From contig CALVED010000011.1 in the NCBI GenBank assembly GCA_944326485.1, positions 1-61,626 on the forward strand: DNA of 61,626 bases. Reading direction: 5' to 3'. The position numbers and the translations under genes are program-made. Of this stretch, positions 52,032 through 61,255 are shown in pieces (position 1 is the stretch's first letter; each line of letters begins with the position of its first letter). The notes beneath the pieces were generated by a model that ran no database searches, had not been told where the DNA came from, and saw only the letters and a list, made by a program, of their open reading frames with translations. The stretch comes from Candidatus Gastranaerophilales bacterium (lineage in GTDB: Bacteria; Cyanobacteriota; Vampirovibrionia; Gastranaerophilales; Gastranaerophilaceae).

Positions 52032-53888
52032 TTATGCATTAATATTTAATCTATCAGCTTCTTCTGTTGTCATTGGACCATCTTGTTTTAAAATATTAGC
52101 GAAATAATCTAGTTTATCAGTTAAAGCAGATCCTCTTCCATTATGTTTTGCCTTTAATGCCTTGCTATAAGCATCTGCAATATTTAACCCTTTACCTTGA
52201 GAAAGGTTTTGAAAATATTCACGTTCATAATCAGAAGAAGCTCTATAAGACCAATTACCATCTAAAGTATTTGGAACATTTATTCTCCTTCTTGAACCTA
52301 ATATATCAGGTAATGTTGCAAATTGATTTTTTGTTGTAAATAATTCAGCAAAAACAGCTTCTGAAAGTTTTTGTTGAGATTGTTCAAGTTCATGCTTATT
52401 CAAATGTAAATCTTGAGACAAGTATCCTGCACGTTCTTTTCCATTTTCAACTTGTTCTAAAAGACTATAATCATCATGAGTTCCTGGTCCTATTGTATAA
52501 TCACCCGGATTCATATTTTGATATTTATTGCTACCTTTAGATTCATAATATTTAACTCTACCCCATTGTTCTCCACCATATCTCGTAATATGAATTAAAG
52601 TAGTGCCTAAATTTTTAACTGCATCCAAAGAATCGTAAGAATTTCCTCCTAATAATTCCAATAAAATTTTATTATGAGGAACATGATTTTTATCAGCAGC
52701 TTTTAAAATTATATCCTTAATTATATACTGTCCATTATTTCTAATTTGAGGCTGATGATCTAATTTTCGTCCTAATTTATTACCATTGTTATCAAATACA
52801 TCTTTACCATTATCATGCCATGGTTCACAAATCATAGGTTTAATTAACTGCCAAGCAGCATCTATTCTAACACCATCATATCGTTTAAAAAATAAATTAA
52901 ACTTATTGTATAATAATTCTCCAGCTTCACCACCTAATTTATCAAAATTTATAGCTGGTGACCAGCAAGAATATTTACCATCGCCTATATCACAACCAAA
53001 TTCATAATTTGGATAAAAAGCAGACTTATGAGCCCAAAAATCTTTTTGAGAAAATCCAATTTGACAATCACCATAAATATCAATACCTTGTGCATTAAAT
53101 TTAGCTTTCGACTCTTTTTGCTGTTTATCAGCTATAAATTGAACAAATTCTTCAAAATCAACAACATTATTTCCGGCATCATCCGACACATATTTGAGTT
53201 CTGCTATCCTTGGTTGATCTCCTTCTTTAGTTGCAAAAATATTTTTATCCCTATCATTCCAAGTACGCATATCTTTTGAACCATTTGCAACAGCAGCTGC
53301 CTCATATAATGCATCTTTTTCTACCCAATAACTATTTTCCTTTTTAAATACTTCAAATTCCTTTTTTAATTTTGATCTTCCATCAAGATTTTTAAATCTG
53401 CTATATGCTTTTTGAAGCATTGCTCTTTGACCATCTTGAGCAAAAACATTATCATAATTTACACTCTCTGAGTTTGAATTTCTTGTCATAAAAGGAGAGT
53501 TTAAATCTTCTTGAGTCAACAATGAACCATAGCTTTCTTCTTGAAGTTTTGTTAAATCTATTATGTGCATACCTAAAGAAAACCCGGTACCAGAATATGG
53601 GGAACGGACATAATTAGATATTTCTCCTTGTGGTTGCAATTGAATAGAGTTAATCCCACACATAGATTTTAGAAAACCTGCAAGTTTCTGTGCATCTTGA
53701 GAAAAAGTTGTACCAATTCCTGTATCTTTTTCTAATGATGGAACACTAAAATCAAATATGGTAGCTGTTGTTTTATCTAAATTTAAATTTTTTCTTGCCT
53801 CTTTTTGAACCTTCTCGTATTCACTTCTTTCTCTTGAATTTAATGCTCTACCAAAAGATGCAGAATAATTAATGTTTGAAATTTTCAT
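52032..53888 (-). CDS. GH77 4-alpha-glucanotransferase-like protein
   Basis: 618 residues. 'GIDIYGDCQIGFSQKDFWAH', 'YDGVRIDAAW' (nucleophile Asp), 'ILLELLGG' (acid/base Glu), 'GPGTHDD' and 'NVPNTLDGNWSYRA' follow the order of amylomaltases (MalQ), which transfer glucan chains. Several usual side chains around these motifs differ (R-I-D-H-F is R-I-D-A-A; A-E-D-L-G is L-E-L-L-G), and a 100-residue insert with 'SKLKKEFEVFKKEN' is present. It may be a divergent enzyme or a partner protein. The ATG at 53888 has AGGAG 7-8 nt upstream. The N-terminus has the 'SASFGRA' motif seen in other lineage proteins. Confidence 0.8.
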   Translation of the reverse strand: MKISNINYSASFGRALNSRERSEYEKVQKEARKNLNLDKTTATIFDFSVPSLEKDTGIGTTFSQDAQKLAGFLKSMCGINSIQLQPQGEISNYVRSPYSGTGFSLGMHIIDLTKLQEESYGSLLTQEDLNSPFMTRNSNSESVNYDNVFAQDGQRAMLQKAYSRFKNLDGRSKLKKEFEVFKKENSYWVEKDALYEAAAVANGSKDMRTWNDRDKNIFATKEGDQPRIAELKYVSDDAGNNVVDFEEFVQFIADKQQKESKAKFNAQGIDIYGDCQIGFSQKDFWAHKSAFYPNYEFGCDIGDGKYSCWSPAINFDKLGGEAGELLYNKFNLFFKRYDGVRIDAAWQLIKPMICEPWHDNGKDVFDNNGNKLGRKLDHQPQIRNNGQYIIKDIILKAADKNHVPHNKILLELLGGNSYDSLDAVKNLGTTLIHITRYGGEQWGRVKYYESKGSNKYQNMNPGDYTIGPGTHDDYSLLEQVENGKERAGYLSQDLHLNKHELEQSQQKLSEAVFAELFTTKNQFATLPDILGSRRRINVPNTLDGNWSYRASSDYEREYFQNLSQGKGLNIADAYSKALKAKHNGRGSALTDKLDYFANILKQDGPMTTEEADRLNINA

Positions 53889-54050
53889 GCACATACTCCT
53901 AAACTAAAGACCTGTCTATATAATAACCGTAAAAAAAAAAATTGCTATTTCTTTACAATTTTTATTAAAGATTCTTTTCACGACTTAAAATTATTTACCA
54001 ATTTATAAAATTGAATTATTATAATAACGCACTAATTTGGATAAATAAAT

Positions 54051-54503
54051 ATGAATAAAAAAGAACTAAATAATTTATTCGGACATACGCTTGTTGAAAC
54101 AGGAAGACAAATAAAAATGTACAACCTTAACATGTTTAAAGAAAAAGGTTATGATATAACTCCGGAGCAATTTGTTATTTTATCTTTTTTAGAAGATAAT
54201 TCAAACTTACATCAAATGCAATTATGTGAATTATTATATAAAGACAGATCCAATATGGCACGTTTAATAGGCGTTTTAGAAAAAAAAGGACTAGTAAAAA
54301 AATTACCAAGTATTGATAAAAGACTTGTAAATAAAATTCAAATAACAGAAAAAGGGAAAAAATTAAAAGAAATAATAACACCTGATATTATGAATTCCAG
54401 AAAAAATTTTTTAAACAAAATTCCAGTAGAAGATTTAAATTGTTGTATCGATGTACTTTTAAAAATACAACATAACTTAAAAACAAAAAAGATGACTGAT
54501 TAA
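54051..54503 (+). CDS. MarR-family transcriptional regulator
   Basis: 150 residues. The winged-helix core has 'ITPEQFVILSFLEDN', 'LCELLYKDRSNMARLIGVLEKKGLV' (recognition helix) and the wing 'SIDKRLVNKIQITEKGKK' with the D-x-R-x-x signature. MarR proteins repress stress or efflux genes and respond to small ligands. No obvious partner gene is adjacent. Its last codons (K-K-M-T-D-stop) form one arm of the terminator hairpin. Confidence 0.9.
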   Translation: MNKKELNNLFGHTLVETGRQIKMYNLNMFKEKGYDITPEQFVILSFLEDNSNLHQMQLCELLYKDRSNMARLIGVLEKKGLVKKLPSIDKRLVNKIQITEKGKKLKEIITPDIMNSRKNFLNKIPVEDLNCCIDVLLKIQHNLKTKKMTD

Positions 54504-54521
54504 ATCAGTCATCTTTTTTCC
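54487..54521 (+). terminator. terminator overlapping the marR stop codon
   Basis: AAAAGATGACTGATT/AATCAGTCATCTTTT with the TAA in the loop region, followed by T residues. Confidence 0.85.
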
Positions 54522-54559
54522 CCAATTCCTTTTTAAGTCTGTAGTACGCCATTTACATT

Positions 54560-54748
54560 TTAATCAAGTAATGTTTCTAAAATACTTGCATTTTTTATAG
54601 CCAATGCATTTTCTTTAACTTTTTGCTTATGAATATATGTTCTTAGTGCTTCACGAATTAATTCACTTCTTGTACGATTTTCTCCTTCAGCAACTTCATC
54701 AATTTTTGTTAAAAATTCTTCGGGCATTGAAATTAAAACTCTAGCCAT
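54560..54748 (-). CDS. ribbon-helix-helix (CopG-type) regulator
   Basis: 62 residues. 'ARVLISMPEEFLTKIDEVA' (beta strand and helix 1) and 'NRTRSELIREALRTYI' (helix 2) are a standard RHH_1 domain, close to antitoxin and NikR N-terminal domains. No toxin ORF lies on either side, so it is probably a lone regulator, possibly of its own gene. The upstream gap (54749-54880) has an ATGCAAA/TTTGCAT inverted repeat and a GTTTACAT direct repeat that could be operators. Confidence 0.85.
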   Translation of the reverse strand: MARVLISMPEEFLTKIDEVAEGENRTRSELIREALRTYIHKQKVKENALAIKNASILETLLD

Positions 54749-54880
54749 TTTATTTATTCCTCATATTTTGCTCTCGTACATATATAAAAACAATTAAGGA
54801 ATAAAAATTGCATAAAAAGTATATAAAATATGCAAACCCCCATATTTTATAAGAGATTTGCATGTTTACATTTGTTTACA

Positions 54881-55591
54881 TTATAAATCTTCATCTTCAA
54901 ACCCGGGAGAACGTGTTGGCAAATTTTTATAACCAGGATTTGAGTATACCGCTTTTTTTATATATTTATTTGTATAATCTCCCTTTTCAAAAAGTTTTTT
55001 TAACATTATTTCTCTTGTAACTAGAGAAGAAGGATGTTTTAAAACAGAAGGGTTTTTTTCAGAAAGTTTCATCCAAGTAGCAGCTTCTAATGTCCAAGCA
55101 TAAGTTTCTTCATTCAATGAATTAAATTCGTCTTGATGAATTGCCTCATGTGCAAGTAATGCAGCTATTGCTTCAGGAGGAGAATTTCTATGTTTTTCAT
55201 TTATATATATATACAATGTATTTTTCTTTTTCCAACCTATTGCATCAAATGAAGCATATTCCTGATTTATTTCCGCAATATTTTTAAATTCAATTTTAAA
55301 AGGCTTTTCTGTCAAATTATTACCCATTAAAGCTCTATAAGAATACTTTGAAATATTTTCAGTCTGCATTAGTTCTAAAGCTTGCATTACTGCACCATCT
55401 TTAGTTACCTTTTTATATTTTTTTGCATATGCATCTGTGTCAAATTCTGGTTTATTAACACTCATCCCTTCTTTCATTTGTACAGATTTAAGTTTATTTT
55501 CATCTAATGCTGCAGGAATTTCAGACGCACAAGAGAAACTATTTATAAAAATAATTAAAAATAAAAATGAAATAATATTTTTTTTAATCAT
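54881..55591 (-). CDS. exported HExxH putative metallopeptidase
   Basis: 236 residues. An N-terminal signal peptide ('IISFLFLIIFINSFSC', cleavage near 'SCA-SEI') precedes a soluble domain with 'LLAHEAIHQDEFNSLNEE' near 143-160. This is an H-E-x-x-H zinc site with further Glu residues that could be the third ligand. The C-terminal tail is basic, then acidic. No family is recognised; it may be an envelope or cell-wall-associated protease. It is divergent from minC, sharing the 55592-55885 gap. Confidence 0.6.
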   Translation of the reverse strand: MIKKNIISFLFLIIFINSFSCASEIPAALDENKLKSVQMKEGMSVNKPEFDTDAYAKKYKKVTKDGAVMQALELMQTENISKYSYRALMGNNLTEKPFKIEFKNIAEINQEYASFDAIGWKKKNTLYIYINEKHRNSPPEAIAALLAHEAIHQDEFNSLNEETYAWTLEAATWMKLSEKNPSVLKHPSSLVTREIMLKKLFEKGDYTNKYIKKAVYSNPGYKNLPTRSPGFEDEDL

Positions 55592-55885
55592 AATTTTCCA
55601 ACTCTTAACTATTCAATAAACATTATCACTTATTTAAATATTAAGGACAATTTTTTTAAAATCAAATTTACAATTAATACAGAAAAGTACTTATTTATCA
55701 TACATAAGTGAGATTTGTAAATTTAAATTAAGACATATTTTAGGTAATCATAATAAAAAATAAATGTATATAAAACTAAACATAAAATGGATTTTTATTT
55801 GAATTATTGTAAAATTTAATATATCCTTTTCATGATTGATTAGGGTGGTTTAAATAGTAATTAACTTATAAGAAAAGAGCAGGAT

Positions 55886-56962
55886 ATGGAACAATATAAT
55901 GATAATGTATATTTAATAGACTTAGGAGAAATAAACACTGCTCCTGAAATTATATTTGAGTTAAGCTCTATTCTGGACAAAGAAGAAGCAAAAAATAAAA
56001 GAATTTGTTTGAAGTTAGGAAATGTAGATTTAAATCAGGCACAAATATTAAGTATAAAATCATTAATAAGCGGTATTGACTCAATATTATCAAGCATTGA
56101 TACAAAATCGATAGAAACAGAAAAAGTCGCTCTTTCTTTAGGAATAATAGTATCAAATATTTCTGCGGAAAATTCACTTGAAGTAGCTCCAACAATGCCT
56201 TATAAAACAGCAGACGAATTAAAAGAAGAAATTTTATCTCAAGAACAAAAACAATCAGATATTGAAGAAGATTATAATATTGTTGAGGAAGTTGAAGAAT
56301 CAGGAGAAAATAATTCAGAACACAAACCGGAAATTGATGAAAAAACCGTTAAAGAAGAAATAAAAGAATCTGAACAAAATCCTCAACTTGAACAACAAAA
56401 AGAAGATTTTGATAAACAAAATAATGAAGAAATAAAAACAGAAGATAAAGAAGAAGTTTTTGATGAGCTTGATGTAATTTTTGGTTCTTCTCCTGCTAAA
56501 AATACATTTTTTGATATGGAATCAGAACAAAACAAATATGAAGAAAAAGAAGAATTATCAGACATTATCGTTCCTGAACAAGAATATACAAAAGAAGATA
56601 TAGAGCTAGAATCATTTCCGACAAAATATATAAAACAAACAATACGTTCAGGTCAAGTAATTAATTATGAAGGTAACATAGTAATAATAGGAGATTGCCA
56701 TCCGGGATGCGAAATAACAGCATTCGGAGATATTACCGTGTGGGGAATATTAAGTGGAATAGCCCATGCAGGAGCAGGAGGTAATCAAAAAGCAAGAGTT
56801 CGTGCTTTAAAAATGAATGCAATACAGTTAAGAATAGCAAATTGTTATTCAAGAAGACCTGATTCACTAAATACTGTATACATAGAAAAAACAAATTCCT
56901 TTACCCCAGAGGAAGCAAGAATTATTAACGGAGAAATAGTAGTATTTAAAATAAATGATTAA
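55886..56962 (+). CDS. minC: septum-site-determining protein MinC
   Basis: 358 residues. The N-terminal domain (1-95) is followed by an unusually long acidic linker (about 105-235, rich in Glu/Asp/Lys). The conserved C-terminal MinC beta-helix has 'QVINYEGNIVIIGDCHPGCE' and 'DITVWGILSGIAHAGAGGN'. MinC blocks FtsZ ring assembly away from mid-cell when bound to MinD. First gene of minC-minD-minE (gaps of 12 and 4 nt). AAAGAGCAGGA precedes the ATG. Confidence 0.93.
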   Translation: MEQYNDNVYLIDLGEINTAPEIIFELSSILDKEEAKNKRICLKLGNVDLNQAQILSIKSLISGIDSILSSIDTKSIETEKVALSLGIIVSNISAENSLEVAPTMPYKTADELKEEILSQEQKQSDIEEDYNIVEEVEESGENNSEHKPEIDEKTVKEEIKESEQNPQLEQQKEDFDKQNNEEIKTEDKEEVFDELDVIFGSSPAKNTFFDMESEQNKYEEKEELSDIIVPEQEYTKEDIELESFPTKYIKQTIRSGQVINYEGNIVIIGDCHPGCEITAFGDITVWGILSGIAHAGAGGNQKARVRALKMNAIQLRIANCYSRRPDSLNTVYIEKTNSFTPEEARIINGEIVVFKIND

Positions 56963-56974
56963 GGAGCAGATTAA

Positions 56975-57793
56975 ATGGCAGGGAGAGTTATAGTAATCAC
57001 ATCCGGGAAAGGCGGCGTAGGAAAAACAACTACAAGTGCCAATATCGGAACTGCGCTTGCTAAAAATGGACATAAAGTTGTATTGGTTGATACAGATATA
57101 GGTCTTAGAAATTTAGATTTATTATTAGGACTTGAAAATAGAATTGTATACACACTTGTTGATGTTGTAGAAGAAAGATGCAAATTAAAGCAAGCTTTGG
57201 TAAAAGATAAAAAAAATCCAAATTTATGCTTACTGGCAGCAGCTCAAACAAGAGATAAATCATCCGTTAGTGCAGAGCAACTAAAGAAAATAACTGAAAA
57301 ATTAAAAAAAGATTATGACTATATTTTAATTGATTGTCCTGCCGGTATAGAACAAGGATTCCAAACTGCTATAGCCGGAGCTTCAGAAGCAATTGTTGTA
57401 ACAACTCCTGAAATGTCAGCTGTAAGAGATGCTGATAGAATTATAGGATTATTAGAAGCAGCTGATGGGATTGAAAGCTATAAACTATTAATTAATAGAG
57501 TTAGACCAAATATGATTAAGTCAAATGATATGATGAGCGTTGACGATGTAGTCAATATACTATCTTGTCAACCAATTGGTGTAATACCCGAAGATACAGG
57601 AATTATAACTTCTACAAACAGAGGTGAACCAATTGTTAATAACGAAAAATCTTTAGCAGGAAAAGCATATATAAATGTTGCAAGAAGAATTAATGGTGAA
57701 GATGTTCCTTTTCTTGATATTGATGAACCGAAAAATCTGGTAGGAAAGCTGAAAAAATTCTTATGCGGCCTAAAAAAGCAGGGAAAGGAGTAA
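56975..57793 (+). CDS. minD: septum-site-determining ATPase MinD
   Basis: 272 residues. The deviant Walker A 'SGKGGVGKTTTSANIG' is at 10-25, 'VDTDIGLRNLDLLLG' follows, and 'ILIDCPAGIEQGF' is the Walker B region. The C-terminal end 'VGKLKKFLCGLKKQ' is an amphipathic membrane-targeting helix. MinD binds the membrane as an ATP dimer and recruits MinC; MinE triggers release. Confidence 0.97.
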   Translation: MAGRVIVITSGKGGVGKTTTSANIGTALAKNGHKVVLVDTDIGLRNLDLLLGLENRIVYTLVDVVEERCKLKQALVKDKKNPNLCLLAAAQTRDKSSVSAEQLKKITEKLKKDYDYILIDCPAGIEQGFQTAIAGASEAIVVTTPEMSAVRDADRIIGLLEAADGIESYKLLINRVRPNMIKSNDMMSVDDVVNILSCQPIGVIPEDTGIITSTNRGEPIVNNEKSLAGKAYINVARRINGEDVPFLDIDEPKNLVGKLKKFLCGLKKQGKE

Positions 57794-57797
57794 GCTA

Positions 57798-58292
57798 ATG
57801 AAAACACTTTTTGCTGATATCTATAATAAAATAATGGAATTATTCCAGATAGAAAAATCTGAAAATACTAGTGAATGTGCAACAAACAGACTTCAAGTTA
57901 TTTTAATGCATGACAGGACAAAATTAGATCCTCTTATTATGAATAAAATGAGAGAAGAATTAATTGATGTTTTTTCTAAGTACGTAGTTATTAATAAGGA
58001 AGAGCTTGAAATTGGTTTAAAACAAGAAGGAGATGCTGCTGCGTTAATGTTAAATATTCCTATTGTTAGAGCCAAAACTGAAGCAGAATTAGAAGAATTA
58101 AGAAAAAAACTACAAGAAGAAGAAGAAAAAATTTCTGATGATGAAGATAATGATGAAGAAGGCAAAGAAGAAATTATTGATGGTGAAATTACAGAAGTTG
58201 TAATTGAGTCTACTGTTGAAGAAGAAGTTAATAACAAAAAACCAGAAGATAATGATAATGTTATAGTGGAAGAAGAAGAAGATAAAGAATAA
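57798..58292 (+). CDS. minE: cell division topological specificity factor MinE with acidic tail
   Basis: 164 residues, nearly twice the usual length of about 90. The N-terminal part is ordinary MinE: 'NRLQVILMHDRTKLDP' is the MinD-contact helix and 'KYVVINKEELEIGLKQE' the dimer domain. From about residue 100 a tail made mostly of Glu and Asp runs to the end. MinE stimulates MinD ATPase and sets the oscillation. The tail role is unknown; the MinC linker is also acidic. Confidence 0.92.
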   Translation: MKTLFADIYNKIMELFQIEKSENTSECATNRLQVILMHDRTKLDPLIMNKMREELIDVFSKYVVINKEELEIGLKQEGDAAALMLNIPIVRAKTEAELEELRKKLQEEEEKISDDEDNDEEGKEEIIDGEITEVVIESTVEEEVNNKKPEDNDNVIVEEEEDKE

Positions 58293-58311
58293 AACTAACA
58301 ACAATTTAAAA

Positions 58312-58345
58312 TAAAAAGGGATAATTTTATTATCCCTTTTTTATT
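58312..58345. terminator. bidirectional terminator
   Basis: AAAAAGGGATAA-TTTTA-TTATCCCTTTTTT between the convergent minE and transporter genes. Confidence 0.9.
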
Positions 58346-58355
58346 TATCATAATT

Positions 58356-59660
58356 TTATTTTAATCCATAAATTAATACCAATAATAAAATAAATGGAAT
58401 AACAAACTTTAATAAAATTGAGAATACTTTCTTTAACATCAAATTTTCTGTTATTTCCTTTGTAAAATTATTAATGCACCAACCAGAAATCAAACAAATT
58501 AATAAAGTATTAAAAGGTAATAAAACGTTAGATGTAGTAAAATCTAATAAATCAAAGATTGTTTTATCAAAAAGTTTAATTCCGGATAATACACCAAAAG
58601 ATAAAGTTGAAGGAATACAAATTAAAGCAATTATAATACTAACAATAACAGTTGCTTTTTTTCTTGATATATTGAAATTTTCAATAAAAGATGAAATAGC
58701 AGTTTCCATAATACTAATACCAGAAGTTATAGCAGCAAAGAATAAAAGTACAAAAAATATTACACCAAATAATTCAGGAAATGGAAGTTTCATAAAAATT
58801 TGCGGAAGAGAAATAAAAACTAAAGTTGCTCCGGCTGTTGGTTCAACTCCAAAAGAGAATACAACAGGGAAGATTACTATACCGGCAGTAACTGCTATTA
58901 AAGTATCAAAAAATATTAAAGTATATGCGGATTTAAAAATATTCGTATTTTCTTTCATATAACTACCGTAAGTTATTATAGCCCCCATACCAATACTAAG
59001 AGTAAATAAAGCCTGACCAAGAGCAATTAAAATCATACTTTTATTAAATTGAGAAAAATCCGGCTTAAACATAAATTCCAATCCGTTTTTAGCACCTGGA
59101 AGTGTTAATGCAAATACAGCCAAAAGAACTATCATCAAAGCAAATAGTGGCATCATAATATTATTAGCTTTTTCTATTCCACTATTAACACCTCTATATG
59201 GGAAAACTGCTGTCATTATCAGAAACAATAAAGTTAATAAACAAGGCATAATAATTTCTGAGCTATAAGACGAAAAATACTGAGCAAAATCAGGTGGTAT
59301 ATGATGTGCCAAGAAAATCCAAATATAATTTAAAATCCAGCCTCCTACCACAAAATAAAAGCAGGGAATCATCAACACTGTAATTACACATAGCCAGCCA
59401 AACCACTTAAATTTAGGATTTATCTCATTAAATGCACTAACTGTATCCTTTCTATATTTTTTTCCAATAGCAAGCTCACAACATAGAGGTATAATACAAA
59501 TAAATGCTATTAACAAAAGATATGTAATTAAAAAAACGGCACCGCCATTTTTACCCATTATATATGGAAATCTCCAAATATTACCTAAACCTACAGCACT
59601 TCCCACTGTTGCAATTATAAAACTTATATGCGAACTCCATTGTGCTCTTTCTTTTTGCAT
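58356..59660 (-). CDS. Na+-dependent symporter of the NSS (SNF) family
   Basis: 434 residues with about eleven helices. The TM1 signature 'SAVGLGNIWRFPYIMGKNGG' with the unwound Gly and the Na+ and substrate contacts is clear, and 'SIGMGAIITYGSYM' is TM6. NSS members import amino acids or related solutes with Na+ (LeuT type). It could use the Na+ gradient made by the oxaloacetate decarboxylase. Substrate unknown. Confidence 0.93.
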   Translation of the reverse strand: MQKERAQWSSHISFIIATVGSAVGLGNIWRFPYIMGKNGGAVFLITYLLLIAFICIIPLCCELAIGKKYRKDTVSAFNEINPKFKWFGWLCVITVLMIPCFYFVVGGWILNYIWIFLAHHIPPDFAQYFSSYSSEIIMPCLLTLLFLIMTAVFPYRGVNSGIEKANNIMMPLFALMIVLLAVFALTLPGAKNGLEFMFKPDFSQFNKSMILIALGQALFTLSIGMGAIITYGSYMKENTNIFKSAYTLIFFDTLIAVTAGIVIFPVVFSFGVEPTAGATLVFISLPQIFMKLPFPELFGVIFFVLLFFAAITSGISIMETAISSFIENFNISRKKATVIVSIIIALICIPSTLSFGVLSGIKLFDKTIFDLLDFTTSNVLLPFNTLLICLISGWCINNFTKEITENLMLKKVFSILLKFVIPFILLLVLIYGLK

Positions 59661-59731
59661 ACTTTTCTCCCAATTAATATTTCAAAGATATCATATTTTT
59701 TATAATTTGTTAAATCATATCAGATATTAAT

Positions 59732-59838
59732 CTGTCCAAGGAAAATTTCACCATAAGCTTAAAGAGTAAATATTTTTTACCGAACAAACCAAAACATTTA
59801 TTTTTAACCAAACTTGTATCCTTAGTAAAACGAAAGTA
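59732..59838 (-). repeat. copy of the dispersed intergenic repeat (decayed)
   Basis: Minus-oriented. 'CTGTCCAAGGAAAATTTC', 'CATAAGCTTAAAGAG', 'ACCGAACAAACCAAAACATTT' and 'CAAACTTGTATCCTTAGTAAAACGAAAG' follow the family order; the left end is lost at the stop codon of the next gene. Confidence 0.65.
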
Positions 59839-59840
59839 AT

Positions 59841-61118
59841 TTAATTTATATAATCTTTCGGTGAAATACAATTCGGAATTATATTTCCTGTATTTTTATC
59901 TCTTACTTTATTAAAATATCCATCTATTAAACTTTGGGTAAGTCTATCGGTATATTCCAAATCTTCTTTTGTTTCTATAGGGAAGTCATCTGTATAATCA
60001 ATAACTTGTTTTGCCAAATCAAGAAGCAACGCTGCAGCTTTTTCATCAAATTTACCGGTTAAAGGATTAAAAACATTTGAAAGAGCAGACTCAAAAATTT
60101 GAGTTGTATCATCAACTTCAATTATATTAGCCAATTTAAGCATACAATCCATAATTTGTTTTTCATTAGCTCTATCACAAGCAGTAAATGATTTTATAAT
60201 ACTGCTTCTATGTGAAACTAATTTTTCAGGCATAAAAACACTTGTTGTATATATAAGTCCAGTTAATGTTTCAGCAAAATCTAAATCAATCTTACCTTTT
60301 TTAGATTTTGCTTCTTCTACAATACTATGAGATAAATCATAAGGTACAGCATCTCCATAGCTTGATTGAATTTCTTCAATCGTATTAACCAGTTTTGTTT
60401 TTCTTTCCAAATCAGAAAAATCATAACCATCTTTTGTTTGACATATATCAAACAAACAAACAGTTCTATTTAAAGCTTTAGTGTATTTTTCTCCTAGAAC
60501 TCTATCTCTTTGACTTAAATATTTTATTGCATAATCTTTTCTTAACTGTTCATTTTCTATACCATTAAAAAAATTAATAACAAAATTTTCAACAGGCGCA
60601 GATAAAGCTCCCATTAATGATTCAACAGCTTCATCATTTGATTTTAAGTAAGAAACATTAGTAGTTTTTGGACTTTTATTTTCTCCATTTATAATACCTT
60701 TAATAAATTTAAGTTCTTCATCATCTGCTTTTGTAAGTTCTTGCAAAGATGTTTTATAAGCAGATAAGAATGCCTGCAACGAAGTTTGATTAATATTTCC
60801 ATCATCTGACAATAAAAATCTATTAATTATATTTCTATCTATCTTAAGATTATGAATCTCACCCGAATCTAATGGAATTTTACCAATAATTTTCGAAGGT
60901 TTTTGATTTTCATCAGTCAATAATAAAAATGGTATTTGAGAATTATCCTTTTCTGTTTTTCCAAAGGAAACATTATAATATGCTTTATATAGTTGAGGAT
61001 TACAAACAGAAGCTGTTTGTTTGTATACATTATGATTTGATTTAGAATTAGATTTATTTATATTTTTACTATAAACATTTGGCTGATGATTTAAAACAAA
61101 ATTATTATATATTCTCAT
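59841..61118 (-). CDS. lineage-type hypothetical protein with 'SFGK' N-terminal motif
   Basis: 425 residues; the ATG at 61118 follows AAAGGTG by 7 nt. The N-terminal 55 residues are Asn/Ser/Lys-rich and end in 'YNVSFGKTEKD'. The rest is helical, with 'DGNINQTSLQAFLSAY' and 'TGKFDEKAAALLLDLAKQV', reminiscent of the units in the protein at 17976-20015. No signal peptide or catalytic motif is seen. I cannot assign a function. Confidence 0.7.
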   Translation of the reverse strand: MRIYNNFVLNHQPNVYSKNINKSNSKSNHNVYKQTASVCNPQLYKAYYNVSFGKTEKDNSQIPFLLLTDENQKPSKIIGKIPLDSGEIHNLKIDRNIINRFLLSDDGNINQTSLQAFLSAYKTSLQELTKADDEELKFIKGIINGENKSPKTTNVSYLKSNDEAVESLMGALSAPVENFVINFFNGIENEQLRKDYAIKYLSQRDRVLGEKYTKALNRTVCLFDICQTKDGYDFSDLERKTKLVNTIEEIQSSYGDAVPYDLSHSIVEEAKSKKGKIDLDFAETLTGLIYTTSVFMPEKLVSHRSSIIKSFTACDRANEKQIMDCMLKLANIIEVDDTTQIFESALSNVFNPLTGKFDEKAAALLLDLAKQVIDYTDDFPIETKEDLEYTDRLTQSLIDGYFNKVRDKNTGNIIPNCISPKDYIN

Positions 61119-61236
61119 AAAAGACACCTTTACTTAAATAAGTAAAAAATCTGAAGAGTAAATTTTGCTTAAATTTTAATAAATGTAAACCAAAGAGAAG
61201 TAAAAAATATGTGGGGTTGATTTTTTGTTTTCAGCA

Positions 61237-61242
61237 TATAAT
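61237..61242 (+). promoter_or_regulatory. -10 box of tRNA-fMet
   Basis: A perfect TATAAT lies 13 nt before the tRNA, with a GGTTGA-like -35 16 bp upstream. Confidence 0.65.
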
Positions 61243-61255
61243 AATAAGAACATAG

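Noticed and set aside
54560-54748. Toxin-antitoxin pair around the RHH protein
   Set aside because: No toxin-sized ORF with a ribosome site lies within 300 nt on the same strand.
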